Below are positions 1 through 7,924 of a stretch of 64,000 bases of DNA, piece by piece. Both the position numbers and the translations under genes were made by a program. The number at the start of each line of letters is the position of its first letter. Positions within the stretch are counted from its first letter, which is position 1. The DNA is from Rhizobium sp. (GTDB lineage Bacteria; Pseudomonadota; Alphaproteobacteria; Rhizobiales; Rhizobiaceae), in assembly GCA_002796995.1 (NCBI GenBank), contig PEKW01000003.1, forward strand, positions 1 to 64,000, read 5' to 3'. The notes beneath the pieces were generated by a model. The model did not search any database. It saw nothing but the letters and a program-made list of their open reading frames with translations, and was not told the origin of the DNA.

Positions 1-4
1 CGAT

Positions 5-40
5 CCTTCGAGGCCCCTGCGGGGCACCTCAGGATGAGGG
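5..40 (+). repeat. Intergenic palindromic repeat, copy 1
   Basis: A short palindromic unit built from an arm ending in CTTCGAGGCCCC, a small loop, the complementary GGGGCACCTC arm and a tail GGATGAGGG. Two more copies lie at 102-140 (opposite strand) and 184-224. Units of this shape are very common between genes in Rhizobiales. I see no open reading frame of convincing quality in positions 1-377, so these repeats are the main content upstream of osmC. Confidence 0.75.
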
Positions 41-101
41 GGTGGTGTTGGGGGCTTGGCACCGGTGGTAGCCTGACCGTGAGATGCGCGCACAACGGAA
101 G

Positions 102-140
102 CCCTCACCCTGAGGTGGGAGCGAAGCGACCCTCGAAGGG
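102..140 (-). repeat. Intergenic palindromic repeat, copy 2
   Basis: Same family as 5-40 but inverted. Read on the minus strand it starts CCCTTCGAGGGTCGC and ends CAGGGTGAGGG. Its stem arms (GGTCGC and GCTCCC-like) differ from copy 1 while the outer CTTCGAGG and CTCAGG.TGAGGG blocks are kept. Confidence 0.75.
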
Positions 141-183
141 CGGGGGCGGGTGGGGGCGCGCCGTCGGCATATGCGGCTGGATG

Positions 184-224
184 CTTCGAGGCCCTCGCGT
201 CGCGAGGGCACCTCAACATGAGGG
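184..224 (+). repeat. Intergenic palindromic repeat, copy 3
   Basis: Third member of the family, same strand as copy 1, with a long GC-rich hairpin (GCCCTCGCG paired with CGCGAGGGC) inside the conserved outer blocks. The three copies alternate in orientation (+, -, +) within 220 bp. Confidence 0.75.
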
Positions 225-377
225 GGTGCATGTCGGCGGTGTGGTGCGAGGCCAGGAACGCCCGTGCAGGCGGGGGCAGGACAGACGGGCCCAGCCGACA
301 GCAGGGAACAGACCGGCGCCGGGGGTGTTTCCCCATGGCGACAGGCAGTCTGCGCAAATCGACAAGGAGTACAGCCA

Positions 378-809
378 ATGGCCATTCAGAAACATGGTTC
401 CGCCCAGTGGAGCGGCGGATTGAAGGACGGGCGCGGCAGCGTTTCGACCGAAAGCGGAGCGCTGAAGCAGCAGCCCTACGGCTTCAAGGCCCGGTTCGAG
501 GGCGTCGCCGGCACCAATCCCGAAGAATTGATCGGGGCGGCCCACGCCGCCTGCTTCACCATGGCGCTGTCGAAGATGCTGGAGGAGGCGGGATCGCCGG
601 CCGAAAGCCTGGAAACGCTCGCCAAGGTATCACTCGACAAGGTCGGCGAGGGTTTCGAGATCACCGCGATCGCGCTCTCGCTCGAAGGCCGCGTGCCCGG
701 CATGGACGAGGCGAAGTTCAAGGAGATTGCCGAGCAGGCGAAGGTCGGCTGCCCGGTTTCGAAGGCACTGAAGGCGGTGCCGATCACCCTTTCGACGTCC
801 TTCGCCTGA
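378..809 (+). CDS. osmC: OsmC family peroxiredoxin
   Basis: 143-residue OsmC-type thiol peroxidase, the same length as Escherichia coli OsmC. Family knowledge: these cytoplasmic enzymes reduce organic hydroperoxides with two cysteines. Both expected cysteines are visible, one in HAACFTMALSK near residue 61 and one in VGCPVSKAL near residue 126. The start at 378 was chosen because AAGGAG lies nine bases upstream and the N-terminus MAIQKHGSAQWSG is typical of the family; the frame stays open further upstream but without family-like sequence. It stands alone, between the repeats at 5-224 and an outer-membrane protein gene. Confidence 0.93.
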   Translation: MAIQKHGSAQWSGGLKDGRGSVSTESGALKQQPYGFKARFEGVAGTNPEELIGAAHAACFTMALSKMLEEAGSPAESLETLAKVSLDKVGEGFEITAIALSLEGRVPGMDEAKFKEIAEQAKVGCPVSKALKAVPITLSTSFA

Positions 810-1049
810 CCTTCAGCCGAACCGATCGTTCGCCCCGGCGCGGTGCATTCGGGTTTCTGCATGAGAACCCCAGAACGCGCCGCGTCGGTTAAGGAAGTGT
901 TTATTGATTCATGAAACTTAGAGGGAGCCTGCCGGTCGCGCGGGATCGTCGGGGGGCATGGTCCGGCGAGAGGGACCGCGCCGCGGCAGGCCTTTGTAGT
1001 TGAGTGTTCGCCCGCTCCTTCGGATGCGGGCTCTGTATGGAGTAAACCT

Positions 1050-1682
1050 ATGACCAAGACCGTGAAGTCCTTCGCGCTGGTGCTGACGGCGGCATTTGCA
1101 ACCACCCCTGTCATCGCCGCCGACCTGACCTACAACGAACCCGCCCCCTCCTATGAAGAACCGGCCGCGACCTCGTCGGGCTTCACCGGCGCCTATGCCG
1201 GTATCCATGCCGGCATGTCGTCCGAGCGCATCAACCCGTTTTCCGGCGACAAGGAATTCATGGGCGGCATCCAGGGCGGCTACAACACCGAAATGGGCGG
1301 CGCCATCGTCGGCGGCGAACTCGAATATTCGCATCTCGGCGACACGGAAGTCGACGTGCCCGGCGGCAATCTGAAGGAGCGCCACCGCGTCGCCGCCAAG
1401 GCCAAGGCCGGTGCGGCTCTCGGCGAAACGCTGCTCTACGGCACGGCCGGCATGGCGATGACCAGCTTGCGCGACGGCAAGAATGTCGGCGGCCCCGACG
1501 GCTGGAAGCCCGGCTACCTGCTCGGCGTCGGCGTCGAGCAGAACCTCAACGCCAACCTCTCCGCCAAGGTCGAATATAACTATGTCCGCACCAACGACGT
1601 GCGCAGCTTCGACGGCGTGACCACCTCGCAGACCGACATCAGCGACCATGTCATCAAGGGTGGCGTGAACTACAAGTTCTAG
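1050..1682 (+). CDS. Outer-membrane beta-barrel protein (Omp25/RopB-like)
   Basis: 210 residues. An N-terminal signal peptide (MTKTVKSFALVLTAAFATT, then VIAADL as the likely cleavage region) is followed by a Pro/Glu-rich stretch and a barrel that begins FTGAYAGIHAG and ends in the terminal phenylalanine NYKF, as expected for outer-membrane insertion. This is the opacity-type porin family common in Rhizobiales (Omp25, Omp31 and RopB relatives); the exact paralogue cannot be assigned. A GGAG lies about ten bases before the ATG. The roughly 240-bp upstream region is compatible with a long 5' leader. A strong terminator follows at 1706-1733, so it is probably monocistronic. Confidence 0.88.
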   Translation: MTKTVKSFALVLTAAFATTPVIAADLTYNEPAPSYEEPAATSSGFTGAYAGIHAGMSSERINPFSGDKEFMGGIQGGYNTEMGGAIVGGELEYSHLGDTEVDVPGGNLKERHRVAAKAKAGAALGETLLYGTAGMAMTSLRDGKNVGGPDGWKPGYLLGVGVEQNLNANLSAKVEYNYVRTNDVRSFDGVTTSQTDISDHVIKGGVNYKF

Positions 1683-1705
1683 TCTTTTCAAAGATTTGGA
1701 TGGAC

Positions 1706-1733
1706 AAAGGGCGCCGGGTGACCGGCGCCTTTT
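1706..1733 (+). terminator. Rho-independent terminator after the outer-membrane protein gene
   Basis: Perfect 8-bp stem GGCGCCGG / CCGGCGCC with loop GTGA (1710-1729), followed by TTTT, 27 bases after the stop codon. Confidence 0.85.
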
Positions 1734-1763
1734 CTGGTTTGCGGGGTGGGTGTCGAGATGTGC

Positions 1764-1847
1764 GGCTTCCTCCTCTCCCCTTGTGGGAGAGGAAGCAATT
1801 TCAGCATCTTAGCGTTAGCTAAGTGCTAGAAATTGCCGGTGAGGGGG
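1764..1847 (+). repeat. 84-bp palindromic repeat A, left of the DUF559 gene
   Basis: Differs from repeat B (2268-2351) at only five of 84 positions by eye. It contains two hairpins: an outer CCTCTCCCC..GGGAGAGG one and a long imperfect stem made of CAATTTC, a shifted AGCAT/TAGCA internal loop and CTTAGCG-type arms. It ends with GGTGAGGGGG. Together with B it brackets the DUF559 nuclease gene. Confidence 0.85.
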
Positions 1848-1910
1848 ATCTTCTGCCCCATTCTCGCTGAAACGCCCCCGTGTTATCCTCTGACGCGACA
1901 GGGGGATCGA

Positions 1911-2267
1911 ATGCGCCACCGCCCGCCGGAGCTTCACCGCAAGCGGGCCCGCGACATGCGGGCGGACGCGACGCGCCCGGAAGATGCACTGTGGCAGATG
2001 CTGAAGGACCGGCGCCTCGAGGGCTTCAAGTTCCGCCGCCAGGTGCCGCTCAAGGGCTATATTCTCGATTTCGTCTGTTTCGAGGCGCGGCTGATCGTTG
2101 AGGTTGACGGCTGGCAGCATGCGGAAAGCCCGACCGATGCCGTGCGCGACGCGACGTTTCGCGTCGAGGGTTTTCGGATCCTGCGTTTCTGGAACGACGA
2201 GGTGACCGGCAGCCCCGACGCCGTGTGCCGCGCCATCCTTGGCGCCTTGAGGAACTCCGGCGAGTGA
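1911..2267 (+). CDS. DUF559 endonuclease-domain protein (Vsr/PD-(D/E)XK type)
   Basis: 118 residues, about the usual size of stand-alone DUF559 proteins, which belong to the very-short-patch-repair/PD-(D/E)XK nuclease superfamily. Visible family features are RPEDALWQ with Glu24, the basic FKFRRQ strand, YILDFVC with Asp53, and LIVEVDGWQH with Glu64 and Asp66, which would make up the metal site. The C-terminus RVEGFRILRFWNDEV is also typical. Start at 1911 has GGGGG six bases upstream; the upstream in-frame extension runs into repeat A and is not family-like. The gene is bracketed by near-identical repeats A and B, and B begins on the base after the stop codon. No methyltransferase or mismatch-repair gene is nearby. 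Function unknown. Confidence 0.9.
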   Translation: MRHRPPELHRKRARDMRADATRPEDALWQMLKDRRLEGFKFRRQVPLKGYILDFVCFEARLIVEVDGWQHAESPTDAVRDATFRVEGFRILRFWNDEVTGSPDAVCRAILGALRNSGE

Positions 2268-2351
2268 GGCTTCTTCCTCACCCCTTGTGGGAGAGGAAGC
2301 AATTTCAGCATCTTAGCGTACGCTAAGTGCTAGAAATTGCAGGTGAGGGGG
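2268..2351 (+). repeat. 84-bp palindromic repeat B, right of the DUF559 gene
   Basis: Direct repeat of 1764-1847 with five differences. It starts immediately after the DUF559 stop codon. Its last ten bases GGTGAGGGGG are the exact reverse complement of the first ten of repeat C (2376-2385), so B and C form a head-to-head pair separated by 24 bp. Confidence 0.85.
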
Positions 2352-2375
2352 CTTTGCGTCGTGCCCATTGACCTA

Positions 2376-2453
2376 CCCCCTCACCAACAAAATCTGCGAC
2401 TTAGCTGTCGCTAAGACCGCGATTTTGTAACCTCTCCCACAGGGGGAGAGGTG
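2376..2453 (-). repeat. Palindromic repeat C, inverted and diverged member of the same family
   Basis: Shares with A and B the CCCCCTCACC end, the CCTCTCCCACA..GGGGGAGAGG hairpin and the central ACTTAGC..GCTAAG stem, but the middle arms are different (AAAATC and GATTTT instead of AATTTC and GAAATT). The arms still pair with each other, so the hairpin is conserved while its sequence is not. Confidence 0.75.
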
Positions 2454-2526
2454 GTCGGCGACTGTTGAAACATGCTGAGCGCTACGGGCAATTCCGATGT
2501 TACGAAATTGCCCGTAGTGGTGCATT

Positions 2527-2715
2527 TTAGGAATTCTCGGTATCGCGACCGTCTGGTTCCATCGCGATGCCCTTAAATTTCCCTTCAGACTGCTTCACTT
2601 CCATGAAGTGACCAGTCCGTTCGTCTCTTTTCTGAAAGTGCCCGTCAGGGCGTTCGAACTGTGTACGGCCGGTGACCGCACCACGTCTGAAGTCATTCCC
2701 GGTATTTCGTGCCAT
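2527..2715 (-). CDS. Small conserved hypothetical protein (62 aa)
   Basis: A 62-residue hydrophilic protein starting MARNTGNDFRRGAVTGRTQF and continuing with a KRDERTGHFMEVK block. I recall small proteins of this pattern (MARN..G.R.G.V..R.QF, KRD..TG.FM.VK) in many bacteria, without known function. The ribosome-binding site AGGAGATAA directly before the ATG is excellent, supporting translation. No membrane segment or signal peptide is visible. The DNA is noticeably less GC-rich than its neighbours and sits next to the repeat cluster at 1764-2453, so recent acquisition is possible. Confidence 0.7.
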   Translation of the reverse strand: MARNTGNDFRRGAVTGRTQFERPDGHFQKRDERTGHFMEVKQSEGKFKGIAMEPDGRDTENS

Positions 2716-2849
2716 ATTTATCTCCTATGACTCCGAATTGCCAAAGCTACCTCGACTCTGAGACGCAAAGCCCCATATGATAACCGTGCTACAGGCAGGG
2801 GATGTGAGTCTCATTGCCCCGCGTGGGCTTCGGCCTTTTCGCGGTATTC

Positions 2850-2876
2850 AAAGCCGGGGTCATTGACTCCGGCTTT
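2850..2876. terminator. Hairpin between the 62-aa gene and nrdJ
   Basis: Stem AAAGCCGG / CCGGCTTT around a TCATTGA-centred loop. It lies downstream of nrdJ on the minus strand but about 100 bases past its stop codon. It has no clear T-run on either side, so termination is only a guess. Confidence 0.3.
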
Positions 2877-2981
2877 GCTATTTCAAACACACGCAATTTT
2901 GAATCTCGTTTTGTTCTTCTTTGAACTCCAGCCCGAAGAATGGTCTTCGGGCTGGAACTTGTTGTTATTCAACGGTTCTGC

Positions 2982-5900
2982 TCAAGAGCACCCGCTCGTC
3001 GCCCCGCACGTGTCGCACTTTTCGCACGTGCCATTCCGCACCATCGTAAAGTTCTGGCACTCGGAGCACATGTTGCCGGTGTACCCTTGCGCGATCGAGC
3101 GCATGCGGCGGTCGGCTTCCTTTTTCTTGGCGTCGGCCTTGGCGGCTGCGGCATCCGCGGCGGCCTTGTCGGAGAAGAGCGCGGTCGCCTCCTGGGTGCC
3201 GGATTCGGCGATCTCTTCCGCCGCACGTTCCTCGTAGTCACGCTTGAAGGCGACGATTTCAGAGGTCGAGATGGCGGTCGTCACCTCCAGCTTGCGGGCG
3301 GCCGAGCCGGCGAAGGCGGTGACGCTGCCGCCGGACGAAGCCTTGGTCGGCGCGCCGGTGGCCGCTCCCTTCGGTTCGCCGAGCGTGCGGTCGAGGCTGC
3401 CGCCGGCGACCAGCGTCGGCTTGTAGCCGCGCGTCCAGCCGGTCGAGATCAGGTTGGTCTTGCCTTCGGAAATCCCCTTGCCGAGCGCGGTGTTGGAGAA
3501 GTCGGAGGTGTCGACATGGGCCAGATCGTGGCGGCCGAGATAGGAGACGGCGAGTTCGCGGAACACGTAGTCGAGGATCGAGGTCGCGTTCTTGATCGCG
3601 TCATTGCCCTGCACCATGCCGGCCGGCTCGAACTTGGTGAAGGTGAAGGCCTCCACATATTCCTCAAGCGGCACGCCGTACTGGAGACCCAGCGAGATGG
3701 CGATGGCGAAATTGTTCATCATCGCGCGGAAGGCGGCACCTTCCTTGTGCATGTCGATGAAGATCTCGCCGATGCGGCCATCGCCGAATTCGCCGGTGCG
3801 CAGATAGACCTTGTGGCCGCCGACGGTGGCCTTCTGGGTATAGCCCTGGCGGCGGTTCGGCAGCTTTTCGCGCTCGCGCACCACCCGCTCGACGACGCGC
3901 TCGACGATCTTCTCGGTGATCGTCACTGCCTGGGCGGCGAGCGGCTGCTGGATCAGGTCGTCCAGCGCATCCTCGTCCTCCTCGTCCTCGATCAGCGAGG
4001 CGTTGAGCGGCTGGGAGAGCTTGGAGCCGTCGCGATAGAGCGCGTTGGCCTTGATCGCCAGCTTCCACGACAGCATGTAGGCCGCACCGCAATCCTCGAC
4101 GGTGGCGTCATTCGGCATGTTGATGGTCTTGGAGATCGCGCCCGAGATGAACGGCTGGGCGGCCGCCATCATGCGGATGTGGCTTTCGACCGACAGGTAA
4201 CGCTTGCCGATCTTGCCGCAGGGATTGGCGCAGTCGAACACCGGCAGGTGCTCGGCCTTGAGGAAGGGCGCGCCTTCGAGCGTCATCGCGCCGCAGACAT
4301 GGATATTGGCGGCCTCGATGTCCTTCTTCGAGAAGCCGATATGCTCGAGCAGGTTGAAGCTCATGTCGGCGAGCTGCTCGTCGGTCACCTTGAGGGTGTC
4401 CTTGAGGAAGTCGGCGCCGAGCGTCCACTGGTTGAAGACGAACTTGATGTCGAAGGCGGCCTTGGTCGCGCCGTTGATCGCCTCGATCTTGTCGGCGGTG
4501 AAGCCCTTGGCGGCGAGCGTGCCGGGATTGACGCCCGGTGCCTGGTTGATGTTGCCGTGGCCGACGGCATAGGCCTCGATCTCGGCGATCTGGCTTTCGG
4601 TGTAGCCGAGCGTGCGCAGCGCTTCCGGCACGGCGCCGTTGATGATCTTGAAGTAGCCGCCGCCGGCGAGCTTCTTGAACTTCACCAGCGCGAAGTCGGG
4701 CTCGATGCCGGTGGTGTCGCAGTCCATCACGAGGCCGATCGTGCCGGTGGGCGCGATGACCGAGACCTGGGCATTGCGGTAGCCGTGCTTTTCGCCGAGT
4801 TCGAGTGCCTTGTCCCAGGCAGCGGTGGCATGGGCGACCAGCGCCGGGTCGGTGCATTCCGAATGAACGAGCGGAACCGGGTTGACCGACAGGCCTTCAT
4901 AGCCGTCCGACAGGCCATGGGCGGCGCGGCGATGGTTGCGGATGACGCGCAGCATGTTGTCGCGGTTTGGCGCATAGCCCGGGAAGGGGCCGAGCTCGGA
5001 GGCGATTTCCGCCGAGGTGGCATAGGACACACCGGTCATGATGGCGGTCAGCGCGCCGCACAGCGCACGGCCTTCCGCCGAATCATAGGGAATGCCCGAC
5101 GACATCAGAAAGCCGCCGATATTGGCATAGCCGAGGCCGAGCGTGCGGTATTCGTAGGACAGTTCGGCGATCTGGCGCGACGGGAACTGCGCCATCATGA
5201 CCGAGATTTCCAGAACGACGGTCCACAGGCGAACGGCATGTTCGTAGTCGGTGATGTCGATCTTCTTGGTCTTCGCGTCCTTGAACTGCAGCAGGTTCAG
5301 CGAGGCGAGATTGCAGGCCGTGTCGTCGAGGAACATGTATTCCGAGCACGGGTTGGACGCACGGATCGGGCCGGCGGCCGGGCAGGTGTGCCAGTCGTTC
5401 ATCGTCGTGTTGAAGTGCAGGCCCGGATCGGCCGATGCCCAGGCGGCATAGGAGATCTTGTCCCACAGGTCGCGGGCCTTCAGCGTCTTCATCACCCGGC
5501 CGTCCTTGCGGGCGGTGAGGTTCCAGTCGCCGTCATCCTCGACGGCCCGCAGGAAGTCGTCCTTCAGCGAGACCGAATTGTTGGAGTTCTGGCCGGAGAC
5601 GGTCAGATAGGCTTCCGAATCCCAGTCGGTATCGTAGGTCTTGAACTCCATGTCCTTGTAGCCCTGCTGGGCGAACTGGATGACGCGCTTGACGTAGCTT
5701 TCCGGAACCTGGTCCTTCTTGGCGGCGCGGATCTCGCGCTTGAGGGCCGGGTTCTTGTTCGGGTCGAAGCAATCGTCATTGTCGGCCGAGCAGTTGACGC
5801 AGGCCTTCATGATCGCCTTCAGATGACGAGCGACGATCTTCGAGCCGGTGACGAGGGCCGCCACCTTCTGCTCTTCCTTGACCTTCCAGTTGATGTATTC

Positions 5901-6773
5901 CTCGATGTCCGGATGGTCGATGTCGACCACGACCATCTTGGCGGCGCGGCGCGTCGTGCCGCCCGACTTGATGGCGCCGGCGGCGCGGTCGCCGATCTTG
6001 AGGAACGACATCAGGCCGGACGAGCGGCCGCCGCCCGAGAGCTTTTCGCCTTCGCCGCGCAGATAGGAGAAGTTCGAGCCGGTGCCGGAGCCGTATTTGA
6101 ACAGGCGCGCCTCGCGGACCCACAGGTCCATGATGCCGCCTTCGTTGACGAGGTCGTCGCCGACCGACTGGATGAAGCAGGCATGCGGCTGCGGATGCTC
6201 ATAGGCCGACTTCGACTTGACGAGCTTGGCGGTGAACGGGTCGATGTAGAAATGGCCCTGGCCGGGACCGTCGATGCCATAGGCCCAGTGCAGGCCGGTG
6301 TTGAACCACTGCGGCGAGTTCGGGGCGACGCGCTGGGTGGCGAGCATGTAGGCGAGTTCGTCGCGGAAGGCGAGGGCGTCTTCTTCCGAGGTGAAATACT
6401 TGCCCTTCCAGCCCCAGTAGGCCCAGGTGCCGGCGAGACGGTCGAAGACCTGGCGGGCATCGGTTTCCGAGCCGAATCGCTCGTTCTCCGGCAGCGCCTT
6501 CAGCGCTTCGGCGTCGGGCACGGAGCGCCACAGGAAGGAGGGGACGTCGTTCTCCTCGACCTTTTTCAGCACTTTCGGCACGCCGGCCTTGCGGAAATAC
6601 TTCTGCGCCAGGACGTCCGTGGCGACCTGGGAGAACTGCGCCGGCACGGCGATGTCGGCCAGACGGAAGACGATCGAGCCGTCGGGATTCTTGATCTCGC
6701 TCACCGCCTGGCGGAATTCGATTTCCGCATATGGCGACTGGCCCGGCTTGGTGAAACGTCTTTCAATGCGCAT
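2982..6773 (-). CDS. nrdJ: Cobalamin-dependent (class II) ribonucleotide reductase
   Basis: 1263 residues, the size of the large single-chain NrdJ enzymes. It converts ribonucleotides to deoxyribonucleotides using adenosylcobalamin instead of a tyrosyl-radical subunit, so it needs no oxygen. The catalytic loop SNPCSEYMF near residues 472-480 supplies the N-x-C-x-E residues (thiyl-radical cysteine and glutamate). A Cys-rich tail carries CSEC, CEKC, CGATSGC at the extreme C-terminus, a zinc-finger-like and redox tail usual for the family. A stretch near residues 930-985 is acidic ([11 protein letters not shown]) then coiled and basic. Start: ATG with GAGGGA eight bases upstream. No nrdAB or nrdEF genes are in the window. 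NrdR-box-like sites lie about 120-165 bp upstream. Confidence 0.96.
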   Translation of the reverse strand: MRIERRFTKPGQSPYAEIEFRQAVSEIKNPDGSIVFRLADIAVPAQFSQVATDVLAQKYFRKAGVPKVLKKVEENDVPSFLWRSVPDAEALKALPENERFGSETDARQVFDRLAGTWAYWGWKGKYFTSEEDALAFRDELAYMLATQRVAPNSPQWFNTGLHWAYGIDGPGQGHFYIDPFTAKLVKSKSAYEHPQPHACFIQSVGDDLVNEGGIMDLWVREARLFKYGSGTGSNFSYLRGEGEKLSGGGRSSGLMSFLKIGDRAAGAIKSGGTTRRAAKMVVVDIDHPDIEEYINWKVKEEQKVAALVTGSKIVARHLKAIMKACVNCSADNDDCFDPNKNPALKREIRAAKKDQVPESYVKRVIQFAQQGYKDMEFKTYDTDWDSEAYLTVSGQNSNNSVSLKDDFLRAVEDDGDWNLTARKDGRVMKTLKARDLWDKISYAAWASADPGLHFNTTMNDWHTCPAAGPIRASNPCSEYMFLDDTACNLASLNLLQFKDAKTKKIDITDYEHAVRLWTVVLEISVMMAQFPSRQIAELSYEYRTLGLGYANIGGFLMSSGIPYDSAEGRALCGALTAIMTGVSYATSAEIASELGPFPGYAPNRDNMLRVIRNHRRAAHGLSDGYEGLSVNPVPLVHSECTDPALVAHATAAWDKALELGEKHGYRNAQVSVIAPTGTIGLVMDCDTTGIEPDFALVKFKKLAGGGYFKIINGAVPEALRTLGYTESQIAEIEAYAVGHGNINQAPGVNPGTLAAKGFTADKIEAINGATKAAFDIKFVFNQWTLGADFLKDTLKVTDEQLADMSFNLLEHIGFSKKDIEAANIHVCGAMTLEGAPFLKAEHLPVFDCANPCGKIGKRYLSVESHIRMMAAAQPFISGAISKTINMPNDATVEDCGAAYMLSWKLAIKANALYRDGSKLSQPLNASLIEDEEDEDALDDLIQQPLAAQAVTITEKIVERVVERVVREREKLPNRRQGYTQKATVGGHKVYLRTGEFGDGRIGEIFIDMHKEGAAFRAMMNNFAIAISLGLQYGVPLEEYVEAFTFTKFEPAGMVQGNDAIKNATSILDYVFRELAVSYLGRHDLAHVDTSDFSNTALGKGISEGKTNLISTGWTRGYKPTLVAGGSLDRTLGEPKGAATGAPTKASSGGSVTAFAGSAARKLEVTTAISTSEIVAFKRDYEERAAEEIAESGTQEATALFSDKAAADAAAAKADAKKKEADRRMRSIAQGYTGNMCSECQNFTMVRNGTCEKCDTCGATSGCS

Positions 6774-6889
6774 CTTCGTCCCTCGATATTTAAGCGCCGC
6801 CGACGGCGCAAGAAGTCCCGTCCGGCTGCTCGGTTGAACGCGCGCAGCCAGTTTTTCATCCGTCAGTCAGGTGAATCATCCGGAGATGG

Positions 6890-6905
6890 ACACTCTGTAT
6901 CTTGT
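6890..6905 (-). promoter_or_regulatory. Candidate NrdR box, nrdJ-proximal
   Basis: ACACTCTGTATCTTGT matches 12 of 16 positions of the usual ACACTATATATAGTGT-type NrdR box by eye. It lies 117 bases upstream of the nrdJ start. Weaker than the distal site; the paired arrangement is the main support. Confidence 0.45.
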
Positions 6906-6922
6906 GGTGATTTTGGCTGCAA

Positions 6923-6938
6923 ACGCTAAATATAGTAT
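6923..6938 (-). promoter_or_regulatory. Candidate NrdR box, nrdJ-distal
   Basis: ACGCTAAATATAGTAT matches about 13 of 16 positions of the NrdR box. It is offset 33 bp from the proximal site, close to three helical turns, which is the known geometry for paired NrdR boxes. NrdR is the ATP-cone zinc-finger repressor of ribonucleotide reductase genes. Confidence 0.6.
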
Positions 6939-7472
6939 TAACAGTTTATTGCCGCCAGTCCCCGCATCATGTTTTCGGCGGTTGAAAATCGCGCAGAAAG
7001 GCCGATCGGGTTTAGGCCCTCATGGCCTGACCCGTGCATACGCCTCGCGATTTACTGGAACGAACCGGCCTCGTTATGTCCGGTTCAGTCGCCGCCGCAA
7101 CATAAGAATGCATTAACTTTGAAAGGCCTGATTCCGTCAAGGGGTGGGTTATGACGAAATTATTAATACAAGATATTGTGGTTACCGGCTGTGGAAAACG
7201 GGGAAAGGAGCCATGTCGATGGAATCGCTTGGATTTTCCGCAGGGCACGGCCGATGGGAGGATTTGGCGGGTCTCGCTCGCCGATCGCATTAACCTTCCC
7301 GAAAGGATTTCGGCCACAGTTTTTTCGGCGGCGCCGGTTCCGACGGGGCGGACGGATCTGCCCAAACATGGTCTGCACCAGGCTGTATCCGGCATTGCTA
7401 AATGGAGTTGATTCTATAAACTCTTGCGCACGCCCAACGCGCACGTGCGCTGAGTAGAGCCCCGGTCACTCG

Positions 7473-7895
7473 ATGAAATATTTCACCTGGATGGTACCTT
7501 TCATGATGGCGATTGTCGGGACGGGCGATGCATCGGCCGCAGGCGCCCCTGTCCTCTATTGCGACGGGTCCGCGACCGTGAAGAATGCAGATGTCTATAA
7601 GGCGGCCTGTGCCGAGGTGGCCAAGGAAGTACGGCTGAAATATCCGCAACTGACGCTGGGCAAGGGCGCGGCCGCGGACAAACCGGTCGGCAATGTCATC
7701 AGGCTCGATATCCTCAAGGTCGACAAGCACGCGATCGCCGGACGCCTCGCCTGGAGCGGCAAGAAGAGTTCGGCCGGAGGCTACGTGCTCGGCCCCGTCA
7801 TCACCACGACAATCTCGGATGCGCAATTGAACGAGCGGTCGCTGCGCGAATTCGCGCGCGGTCTCGTCATGGCATCGAAAATCCAGTTCCCATAG
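7473..7895 (+). CDS. Secreted hypothetical protein
   Basis: 140 residues with a clear signal peptide (KYFTWMVPFMMAIVGTG followed by ASA-AG as likely cleavage site), so periplasmic or exported. The mature part contains two cysteines (LYCDGS and KAACAEV) about 20 residues apart that could form a disulfide, and no domain I recognise. It ends 29 bases before the serralysin-like protease gene, on the same strand, so the two may be co-transcribed. Some serralysin operons carry a small periplasmic inhibitor, but this sequence does not look like that family, so I do not assign the role. Confidence 0.75.
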   Translation: MKYFTWMVPFMMAIVGTGDASAAGAPVLYCDGSATVKNADVYKAACAEVAKEVRLKYPQLTLGKGAAADKPVGNVIRLDILKVDKHAIAGRLAWSGKKSSAGGYVLGPVITTTISDAQLNERSLREFARGLVMASKIQFP

Positions 7896-7924
7896 TTCTG
7901 AAACAGGCGAGGAGGTTTGCCGCA

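Larger units (their letters stand above)
6774..7472. other. Long intergenic region between nrdJ and a secreted-protein gene
   Basis: About 700 bases without a convincing gene. The part next to nrdJ holds two NrdR-box-like sites. The middle is less GC-rich than the flanks. Short open frames exist on both strands, for example one from 7151 on the plus strand preceded by AAGGGGTGGGTT, but none resembles a known protein. A perfect 12-bp palindrome GCGCACGTGCGC lies at 7439-7450, 22 bases before the next start codon, and could be a regulatory site for the following gene. Confidence 0.6.

Noticed and set aside
2940..6929. Very long open reading frame (about 1330 codons) on the plus strand opposite nrdJ
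   Set aside because: It is a mirror of the high-GC nrdJ codon pattern. The translation is rich in Arg, Gly, Asp and Leu with no recognisable domain, while the opposite strand encodes a full class II reductase.
6774..6960. Cobalamin riboswitch upstream of nrdJ
   Set aside because: I could not find the conserved B12-box-type stretch, and the distance to nrdJ holds NrdR-like sites instead. Absence by eye is not proof.
7151..7411. 86-codon open frame in the nrdJ-protease gap
   Set aside because: It has a fair ribosome-binding site, but the product is featureless and the overlapping frames on both strands look equally open; not supported as a gene.
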